This document shows positions 54,801 through 64,000 of a stretch of DNA of 64,000 nucleotides, one piece after another (position 1 is the first letter of the stretch; every line of letters begins with the position of its first letter). Where the stretch lies: NCBI GenBank assembly GCA_949358305.1, contig OX442320.1, positions 8,820,259-8,884,258 on the forward strand. The letters run 5' to 3'. Position numbers and translations under genes: made by a program. The notes under the pieces were generated by a model. It made no database searches, was not told the DNA's origin, and saw only the letters and a list, made by a program, of their open reading frames with translations. This DNA is from Strigamia acuminata. Taxonomy: Eukaryota; Arthropoda; Chilopoda; Geophilomorpha; Linotaeniidae.

Positions 54801-57800
54801 AAGTTGGAGTCAAGAAATGGAAGAATGGAAGTCCAAGTTGGAGTTAAAATATTGCAGAATGGAAGTAAAGTTGGAGGTAAAAATGGGAGAAAAAGGTTGG
54901 AGGTAAAGTTGGAGTCAAGAAATGGAAGAATGGAAGTCCAAGTTGGAGTTAAAATATTGCAGAATGGAAGTAAAGTTGGAGGTAAAAATTGGAGAATGGT
55001 GGTAAAAGTTGGAGTTAAAATATTGCAGAATGGAAGTAAAGTTGGAGGTAAAAATGGGAGAAAAAGGTTGGAGGTAAAGTTGGAGTCAAGAAATGGAAGA
55101 ATGGAAGTCCAAGTTGGAGTTAAAATATTGCAGAATGGAAGTAAAGTTGGAGGTAAAAATTGGAGAATGGTGGTAAAAGTTGGAGTTAAAATATTGCAGA
55201 ATGGAAGTAAAGTTGGAGGTAAAAATGGGAGAATGGTGGTAAAAGTTGGAGTTAAAATATTGCAGAATGGAAGTAAAGTTGGAGGTAAAAATGGGAGAAT
55301 GGTGGTAAAAGTTGGAGTTAAAATATTGCAGAATGGAAGTAAAGTTGGAGGTAAAAATGGGAGAAAAAGGTTGGAGGTAAAGTTGGAGTCAAGAAATGGA
55401 AGAATGGAAGTCCAAGTTGGAGTTAAAATATTGCAGAATGGAAGTAAAGTTGGAGGTAAAAATTGGAGAATGGTGGTAAAAGTTGGAGTTAAAATATTGC
55501 AGAATGGAAGTAAAGTTGGAGGTAAAAATGGGAGAAAAAGGTTGGAGGTAAAGTTGGAGTCAAGAAATGGAAGAATGGAAGTCCAAGTTGGAGTTAAAAT
55601 ATTGCAGAATGGAAGTAAAGTTGGAGGTAAAAATGGGAGAATGGTGGTAAAAGTTGGAGTTAAAATATTGCAGAATGGAAGTAAAGTTGGAGGTAAAAAT
55701 GGGAGAAAAAGGTTGGAGGTAAAGTTGGAGTCAAGAAATGGAAGAATGGAAGTCCAAGTTGGAGTTAAAATATTGCAGAATGGAAGTAAAGTTGGAGGTA
55801 AAAATGGGAGAAAAAGGTTGGAGGTAAAGTTGGAGTCAAGAAATGGAAGAATGGAAGTCCAAGTTGGAGTTAAAATATTGCAGAATGGAAGTAAAGTTGG
55901 AGGTAAAAATTGGAGAATGGTGGTAAAAGTTGGAGTTAAAATATTGCAGAATGGAAGTAAAGTTGGAGGTAAAAATGGGAGAAAAAGGTTGGAGGTAAAG
56001 TTGGAGTCAAGAAATGGAAGAATGGAAGTCCAAGTTGGAGTTAAAATATTGCAGAATGGAAGTAAAGTTGGAGGTAAAAATGGGAGAATGGTGGTAAAAG
56101 TTGGAGTTAAAATATTGCAGAATGGAAGTAAAGTTGGAGGTAAAAATGGGAGAAAAAGGTTGGAGGTAAAGTTGGAGTCAAGAAATGGAAGAATGGAAGT
56201 CCAAGTTGGAGTTAAAATATTGCAGAATGGAAGTAAAGTTGGAGGTAAAAATGGGAGAAAAAGGTTGGAGGTAAAGTTGGAGTCAAGAAATGGAAGAATG
56301 GAAGTCCAAGTTGGAGTTAAAATATTGCAGAATGGAAGTAAAGTTGGAGGTAAAAATGGGAGAAAAAGGTTGGAGGTAAAGTTGGAGTCAAGAAATGGAA
56401 GAATGGAAGTCAAAGTTGGAGTTAAAATATTGCAGAATGGAAGTAAAGTTGGAGGTAAAAATGGGAGAAAAAGGTTGGAGGTAAAGTTGGAGTCAAGAAA
56501 TGGAAGAATGGAAGTCAAAGTTGGAGTTAAAATATTGCAGAATGGAAGTAAAGTTGGAGGTAAAAATTGGAGAATGGTGGTAAAAGTTGGAGTTAAAATA
56601 TTGCAGAATGGAAGTAAAGTTGGAGGTAAAAATGGGAGAAAAAGGTTGGAGGTAAAGTTGGAGTCAAGAAATGGAAGAATGGAAGTCCAAGTTGGAGTTA
56701 AAATATTGCAGAATGGAAGTAAAGTTGGAGGTAAAAATTGGAGAATGGTGGTAAAAGTTGGAGTTAAAATATTGCAGAATGGAAGTAAAGTTGGAGGTAA
56801 AAATGGGAGAATGGTGGTAAAAGTTGGAGTTAAAATATTGCAGAATGGAAGTAAAGTTGGAGGTAAAAATGGGAGAATGGTGGTAAAAGTTGGAGTTAAA
56901 ATATTGCAGAATGGAAGTAAAGTTGGAGGTAAAAATGGGAGAAAAAGGTTGGAGGTAAAGTTGGAGTCAAGAAATGGAAGAATGGAAGTCCAAGTTGGAG
57001 TTAAAATATTGCAGAATGGAAGTAAAGTTGGAGGTAAAAATTGGAGAATGGTGGTAAAAGTTGGAGTTAAAATATTGCAGAATGGAAGTAAAGTTGGAGG
57101 TAAAAATGGGAGAAAAAGGTTGGAGGTAAAGTTGGAGTCAAGAAATGGAAGAATGGAAGTCCAAGTTGGAGTTAAAATATTGCAGAATGGAAGTAAAGTT
57201 GGAGGTAAAAATTGGAGAATGGTGGTAAAAGTTGGAGTTAAAATATTGCAGAATGGAAGTAAAGTTGGAGGTAAAAATGGGAGAATGGTGGTAAAAGTTG
57301 GAGTTAAAATATTGCAGAATGGAAGTAAAGTTGGAGGTAAAAATGGGAGAAAAAGGTTGGAGGTAAAGTTGGAGTCAAGAAATGGAAGAATGGAAGTCCA
57401 AGTTGGAGTTAAAATATTGCAGAATGGAAGTAAAGTTGGAGGTAAAAATTGGAGAATGGTGGTAAAAGTTGGAGTTAAAATATTGCAGAATGGAAGTAAA
57501 GTTGGAGGTAAAAATGGGAGAAAAAGGTTGGAGGTAAAGTTGGAGTCAAGAAATGGAAGAATGGAAGTCCAAGTTGGAGTTAAAATATTGCAGAATGGAA
57601 GTAAAGTTGGAGGTAAAAATTGGAGAATGGTGGTAAAAGTTGGAGTTAAAATATTGCAGAATGGAAGTAAAGTTGGAGGTAAAAATGGGAGAATGGTGGT
57701 AAAAGTTGGAGTTAAAATATTGCAGAATGGAAGTAAAGTTGGAGGTAAAAATGGGAGAAAAAGGTTGGAGGTAAAGTTGGAGTCAAGAAATGGAAGAATG

Positions 57801-60800
57801 GAAGTCCAAGTTGGAGTTAAAATATTGCAGAATGGAAGTAAAGTTGGAGGTAAAAATGGGAGAAAAAGGTTGGAGGTAAAGTTGGAGTCAAGAAATGGAA
57901 GAATGGAAGTCAAAGTTGGAGTTAAAATATTGCAGAATGGAAGTAAAGTTGGAGGTAAAAATGGGAGAAAAAGGTTGGAGGTAAAGTTGGAGTCAAGAAA
58001 TGGAAGAATGGAAGTCAAAGTTGGAGTTAAAATATTGCAGAATGGAAGTAAAGTTGGAGGTAAAAATGGGAGAAAAAGGTTGGAGGTAAAGTTGGAGTCA
58101 AGAAATGGAAGAATGGAAGTCAAAGTTGGAGTTAAAATATTGCAGAATGGAAGTAAAGTTGGAGGTAAAAATGGGAGAAAAAGGTTGGAGGTAAAGTTGG
58201 AGTCAAGAAATGGAAGAATGGAAGTCAAAGTTGGAGTTAAAATATTGCAGAATGGAAGTAAAGTTGGAGGTAAAAATTGGAGAATGGTGGTAAAAGTTGG
58301 AGTTAAAATATTGCAGAATGGAAGTAAAGTTGGAGGTAAAAATGGGAGAAAAAGGTTGGAGGTAAAGTTGGAGTCAAGAAATGGAAGAATGGAAGTCCAA
58401 GTTGGAGTTAAAATATTGCAGAATGGAAGTAAAGTTGGAGGTAAAAATTGGAGAATGGTGGTAAAAGTTGGAGTTAAAATATTGCAGAATGGAAGTAAAG
58501 TTGGAGGTAAAAATGGGAGAATGGTGGTAAAAGTTGGAGTTAAAATATTGCAGAATGGAAGTAAAGTTGGAGGTAAAAGTGGGAGAAAAAGGTTGGAGGT
58601 AAAGTTGGAGTCAAGAAATGGAAGAATGGAAGTCCAAGTTGGAGTTAAAATATTGCAGAATGGAAGTAAAGTTGGAGGTAAAAGTGGGAGAAAAAGGTTG
58701 GAGGTAAAGTTGGAGTCAAGAAATGGAAGAATGGAAGTCCAAGTTGGAGTTAAAATATTGCAGAATGGAAGTAAAGTTGGAGGTAAAAATTGGAGAATGG
58801 TGGTAAAAGTTGGAGTTAAAATATTGCAGAATGGAAGTAAAGTTGGAGGTAAAAATGGGAGAATGGTGGTAAAAGTTGGAGTTAAAATATTGCAGAATGG
58901 AAGTAAAGTTGGAGGTAAAAGTGGGAGAAAAAGGTTGGAGGTAAAGTTGGAGTCAAGAAATGGATGAATGGAAGTCCAAGTTGGAGTTAAAATATTGCAG
59001 AATGGAAGTAAAGTTGGAGGTAAAAATTGGAGAATGGTGGTAAAAGTTGGAGTTAAAATATTGCAGAATGGAAGTAAAGTTGAAGGTAAAAATGGGAGAA
59101 TGGTGGTAAAAGTTGGAGTTAAAATATTGCAGAATGGAAGTAAAGTTGGAGGTAAAAATGGGAGAATGGTGGTAAAAGTTGGAGTTAAAATATTGCAGAA
59201 TGGAAGTAAAGTTGGAGGTAAAAATGGGAGAAAAAGGTTGGAGGTAAAGTTGGAGTCAAGAAATGGAAGAATGGAAGTCCAAGTTGGAGTTAAAATATTG
59301 CAGAATGGAAGTAAAGTTGGAGGTAAAAATTGGAGAATGGTGGTAAAAGTTGGAGTTAAAATATTGCAGAATGGAAGTAAAGTTGAAGGTAAAAGTGGGA
59401 GAAAAAGGTTGGAGGTAAAGTTGGAGTCAAGAAATGGATGAATGGAAGTCCAAGTTGGAGTTAAAATATTGCAGAATGGAAGTAAAGTTGGAGGTAAAAA
59501 TTGGAGAATGGTGGTAAAAGTTGGAGTTAAAATATTGCAGAATGGAAGTAAAGTTGGAGGTAAAAATGGGAGAATGGTGGTAAAAGTTGGAGTTAAAATA
59601 TTGCAGAATGGAAGTAAAGTTGGAGGTAAAAGTGGGAGAAAAAGGTTGGAGGTAAAGTTGGAGTCAAGAAATGGAAGAATGGAAGTCCAAGTTGGAGTTA
59701 AAATATTGCAGAATGGAAGTAAAGTTGGAGGTAAAAGTGGGAGAAAAAGGTTGGAGGTAAAGTTGGAGTCAAGAAATGGAAGAATGGAAGTCCAAGTTGG
59801 AGTTAAAATATTGCAGAATGGAAGTAAAGTTGGAGGTAAAAATTGGAGAATGGTGGTAAAAGTTGGAGTTAAAATATTGCAGAATGGAAGTAAAGTTGGA
59901 GGTAAAAATGGGAGAATGGTGGTAAAAGTTGGAGTTAAAATATTGCAGAATGGAAGTAAAGTTGGAGGTAAAAGTGGGAGAAAAAGGTTGGAGGTAAAGT
60001 TGGAGTCAAGAAATGGATGAATGGAAGTCCAAGTTGGAGTTAAAATATTGCAGAATGGAAGTAAAGTTGGAGGTAAAAATTGGAGAATGGTGGTAAAAGT
60101 TGGAGTTAAAATATTGCAGAATGGAAGTAAAGTTGAAGGTAAAAATGGGAGAATGGTGGTAAAAGTTGGAGTTAAAATATTGCAGAATGGAAGTAAAGTT
60201 GGAGGTAAAAATGGGAGAATGGTGGTAAAAGTTGGAGTTAAAATATTGCAGAATGGAAGTAAAGTTGGAGGTAAAAATGGGAGAAAAAGGTTGGAGGTAA
60301 AGTTGGAGTCAAGAAATGGAAGAATGGAAGTCCAAGTTGGAGTTAAAATATTGCAGAATGGAAGTAAAGTTGGAGGTAAAAATGGGAGAATGGTGGTAAA
60401 AGTTGGAGTTAAAATATTGCAGAATGGAAGTAAAGTTGGAGGTAAAAGTGGGAGAAAAAGGTTGGAGGTAAAGTTGGAGTCAAGAAATGGAAGAATGGAA
60501 GTCCAAGTTGGAGTTAAAATATTGCAGAATGGAAGTAAAGTTGGAGGTAAAAATGGGAGAATGGTGGTAAAAGTTGGAGTTAAAATATTGCAGAATGGAA
60601 GTAAAGTTGGAGGTAAAAGTGGGAGAAAAAGGTTGGAGGTAAAGTTGGAGTCAAGAAATGGAAGAATGGAAGTCCAAGTTGGAGTTAAAATATTGCAGAA
60701 TGGAAGTAAAGTTGGAGGTAAAAATTGGAGAATGGTGGTAAAAGTTGGAGTTAAAATATTGCAGAATGGAAGTAAAGTTGAAGGTAAAAATGGGAGAATG

Positions 60801-60830
60801 TTGGTAAAAGTTATAGGTAAAATTTGTCTC
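51845..60830. repeat. ~9-kb minisatellite of 66-bp and 105-bp units
   Basis: The basic 66-bp unit contains GGTAAAAGTTGGAGTTAAAA, TATTGCAGAATGGAAGTAAA and GTTGGAGGTAAAAATGGGAG. It is itself a rough dimer of ~33 bp, each half starting GAATGG. A 105-bp unit adds 39 bp (GAAAAAGGTTGGAGGTAAAG, TTGGAGTCAAGAAATGGAA). There are on the order of 100 units. Both lengths are multiples of three and stop-free in one frame per strand. This creates a 2137-codon + frame (52554-58967, then three more after single TGA changes) and a 2781-codon - frame (52502-60847). There is no splice, signal or domain evidence, so I regard the frames as by-products. C is rare on the + strand. Confidence 0.95.
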
Positions 60831-63800
60831 ACAGATCCCTCTAGCACTTGTGAATGCTAAATCATAAAGAATTTTCCTACCGGTTGCAAAATAAAAACTT
60901 AAAAAATAGATTTGAAAGTCTAAACTTTTTATTTAAGTTCCTATAATTTTTGTGAATTAAAATAAAGAAATTTCTTTTTTGGGCCAAAAGAGTACATGAA
61001 TACACGAGTATGAATACTCGAATTAGAGAATGGAAAATGTAAGGTAAGTAAAAAACAGCATAAAACGACAAGAAATGTAATTAATGGCTCTTAATAATTT
61101 TTTTAAAAATTTTATTTCAGGTTAACTTTAATGCAGGTTCGGCTGTTTGCTACAGTGCCTTTCATCACCAATAATAACTGGTCAACAATTTCACACTTAA
61201 TGCTGCATTTGCATTAGCTTCTAATGTATGGAATATTCTGTAAAAGTCGCCTGGTGATGTTGTGGATGAGCAGAAGAAAGGTTGGAAGACTGCACTGATG
61301 ACTGATAATCTAATTAAATTTCTGATGTAGTTACTCGACAAACTCAGAGTTGGATCGGAGTAATCCACTATCCAAATTTACCGAATATCATTCTTGTAGT
61401 AATATTCCTTTCTGATATTTTACGGGAAAAAAAAAAAAAAAAAAAAAAACCAGGCACGTCATTACAAACAAGTCTAACACGATGATATCTCCAAGAGTCG
61501 ATTAAAGAAAATTTGTGCACGGCATATGCCATTAACAAGAAGTTCAAGAAATATTGGTTCGCTTGGAAATGGCTGCTAAACTCAACCACGAAATACCGCA
61601 CTCACTTGTCAGTAGAAACACTTGTTAAATCTGGGAAGATGCATAAAGCCAGAAAAAGCAGTACAACCAACAATTATTCTACAGTTGCTATAATCCGATG
61701 AGGTTGCAAACATTTCATACAGTAAATATCTCGGGATATCATTTCATTTAAGTTTTGTTAAGTCGTCCGATTGGCCCGATATTTTGCTATGGTTTCAATC
61801 AAGCGACGATGAATCTGTTTATTCCTTTCGAAAGTTAGCTTTAAAACTTTTTCGATATTGTGTGGGATCCATTTCTGAACCAGGAGTTATTTTTTGTTAA
61901 CCACAGTTTGAAAATCTGCATTCAGATGTTATGGAAGAACTTTGGCCAAAAAAACACAATTCTTCGTTTACCACTCAGGACTTTCAAGATGACAGAAGCG
62001 TTTAAAATTTGGAAAAATATCGACAACCGCAATTGACACTGAGCAATTTTGAAAAATATCGAGGGGGTTTTAGTTTTACACATTGCTAAGTGGGGAATAC
62101 AGTCTACGGTGCGACATTTTCTGCGCAGGTTACAGAAGGTGGAAGCCAATTTTAAAATAAAAATTGTAGAATTAGTTTTCACACCAACATATCTACATGT
62201 TACGCAATTCTACGAGATACATCGCCATCGCAAAAATAATCATTGCTCTGGTTCATTTCTTAGTGCTTAAGTGTAATGCAAGTAAGTTTTCCGTACTCAA
62301 AGTTACACCTCATGTTTCAGTTGCTGGATAAAGAAGAAATACTTTTTCATTTGCGGATTGGTTGAGATGGAAGTACTATAGTGAGATTAAAAGATGAGAT
62401 AATAAGTTTTACCATTCGGCAAATCGTGTGGACAACGTAAAAATCTAACAGCAACAAAGGTCATGTTTTATGACAGAAGCGTTTAAAATTTGGAAAAATA
62501 ACACAACCGCAATTGACACTGAGCAATTTTACAAAAAATGCTGAGGAATATTTGCTTTTTTTGAAAAATATTAAGGGGGTTTTAGTTTTACACATTGCTA
62601 AGTGGGGGATACAGCATACGATGCGACATTTTCTGCGCAGGAGAAGAGATGGAAAAGGGAAAATAGGAGAAGAGAAGGAAAAGGGAAAATCGGAAAGGAG
62701 AAGGAAAAGAGAAAATAGAAGAAGATTCCCAGTCGAATATAATTCCAGTTGAAAGGAAGGCCATTTCCCTTTAAGAATCCAGGTCGAAAATAATCCTCCC
62801 TCCCTGACAAGTGCGACAAAGCTGCTATCTATGAAGATTAATATGGAATTTACATGCGAGAAAACCGGATTTTCGTCAAAACTTTCTAGGTTTGCTCGAA
62901 TAGCACGAGAGGGCGCTAGTATTTTTAATCAAATATATCGAGCGATTCAAAACGAATTTATTTCTTAGTGTTTAAAGTGTTTTCACAGAAACACAATAAA
63001 AAAAATGTTTACAATGATGAATTAAGTTATTATATACAAATAAAGAAATCAAAAACAAAAGCGTCGTTAGTATAGTTACCGCCTTTTGGCACCAGGCGGC
63101 AAGTTCGTCACTTCACGTAGTCCACGCTCATTAAATATTCAAACTGAAAATTCGACCGAGAAGAAGAAATTGTAGAGAAATTGCCTGAAATTGCTCATTA
63201 ACTATGCACGGGAAATGTTCGAATTTGAGTTGTTTTTCATGGTAGGGTTTTGTTAGCGTTTGTGCTAATTATGTATTCAAGATCCGAAGCCACAAGTGCA
63301 GCAACTGGCGCTTAATCTCGAGTAAGTTTTGAGTTACTTTAATTTAAATTAATTAATTCTTTAATATATATTTTGAATGACTTTGACGCAGCTGAATTAA
63401 CTTTGTGAGGCTTCTTTTCGCCGCCATTGTTTGTCGTTTCTCGCCGCCATTGTTTGTCATTCCTCGCCATTGTCTCATCTTTTTAGTAAGTGAATTTAAT
63501 TAAATATAGTATATAATAGTAATAGTAGTATAGTATATAATTTATTTATTCTATTTTTCGGAAGCTTGTATTGCTTCTCGGTATATTTAATATCTTTTCT
63601 AAACTATTAATTTAATCGTTCTAGTTTTATCGTGCACTGTGGACTATTTAGTCCTAGTTTTAATTCAATATTTCTCGTGAGTTTCCTTTAGTTTTTCACG
63701 GCCTTTTGTTGCCATTATTTACACATTAATTATACCAGTGCAATTTATTTTATTTTCATGAAATTTTGTTATTTATCTAGTCGATATTTTTTCTCATTTT

Positions 63801-64000
63801 TCTTAGTTTATCCAACATCTAAGAAAGCCGCCATTTTATTTGTGTAATATATGAACAAGAAGACGTCGTGAGCCCGCAATATGAGGTGAAGAACACAAAA
63901 CACATCCATAGCACACGAAGCTTTTCTTTTGCATTTTATACTAAATTATTTAAATTTTATTTTATTTTTATTTCTTGTATTTTTATGATAATTTCGTTTA
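60831..64000. other. AT-rich right flank without recognised gene
   Basis: No reading frame here resembles a known protein. Short ORFs at 61165-61700 and 61922-62270 lack splice support. A direct repeat (61988-62129 and 62470-62641) and a purine-rich tract (62640-62725) are present. From 63400 on, GCCGCCATT words (63420, 63440, 63827) and GT-rich leader-like text could belong to the 5' region of a + strand gene beyond the window. Confidence 0.4.
61988..62641. repeat. Direct repeat pair
   Basis: ATGACAGAAGCGTTTAAAAT through TTTTCTGCGCAGG occurs at 61988-62129 and again at 62470-62641. The second copy carries about 30 extra bases in the middle. The similarity suggests a mobile-element fragment or local duplication. 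Confidence 0.8.

Noticed and set aside
61922-62270. Short frames near 62 kb as a possible transposase
   Set aside because: Reading through them needs several frame changes, no catalytic motif is visible, and only a direct repeat is secure.

Overview
The window is a piece of an AT-rich eukaryotic genome, most likely an insect. The genes have short GT-AG introns. One family resembles the insect 27 kDa hemolymph glycoproteins (DUF1397), there is an insect-type UBE2E/UbcD2 enzyme, and an interstitial CCTAA/CCTGA (TTAGG-type) tract is present. There are no bacterial features. All exon models were built by eye from splice signals, reading-frame phase and paralog comparison, without transcript data.

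Layout. (1) 0.7-17.1 kb: a head-to-tail array of six apparently intact five-exon paralogs (A-F, all +). Each encodes a secreted protein of about 250-263 aa with 12 conserved cysteines and a hydrophobic, GPI-signal-like C-terminus. A decayed relic of a seventh copy lies between B and C, and many MITEs fill introns and intergenic gaps. (2) 18.0-18.8 kb: a small RING-H2 gene (+). (3) 20.7-27.5 kb: a complete UBE2E-class ubiquitin-conjugating enzyme gene (-) with repeat-filled introns, tail-to-tail with the RING gene. (4) 28.4-30.6 kb: an 11-exon arylsulfatase-B-like gene (+), head-to-head with the E2 gene, with one splice-phase defect. (5) 31.3-34.7 kb: an inverted duplicated segment of unknown nature, a fold-back element, and a broken phospholipase-B-like pseudogene (-).

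(6) 36.6-51.8 kb: a repeat-dominated domain. A small exon-like module recurs nine times among 22-bp and 23-bp satellites and a recurring CCAATTTGGC-rich filler. Inside it sit an interstitial telomere-like tract, a 1.3-kb 22-bp minisatellite, and an intron-bearing, multiply disabled copy of the Arkadia/RNF111 ubiquitin ligase. (7) 51.85-60.83 kb: a ~9-kb minisatellite of 66-bp and 105-bp units, almost free of C on the + strand and open as a giant reading frame on both strands. (8) 60.8-64 kb: AT-rich sequence with no convincing gene.

The gene cluster probably supplies a family of extracellular or membrane-tethered cysteine-rich proteins; their function is unknown. The ubiquitin theme (E2, RING gene, Arkadia pseudogene) may be coincidental. 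The most noteworthy items are the regular 3-cysteines-per-exon architecture with shared promoter motifs and anchor-like tails, and the huge dual-strand-open satellite next to an amplified exon and a captured gene copy.
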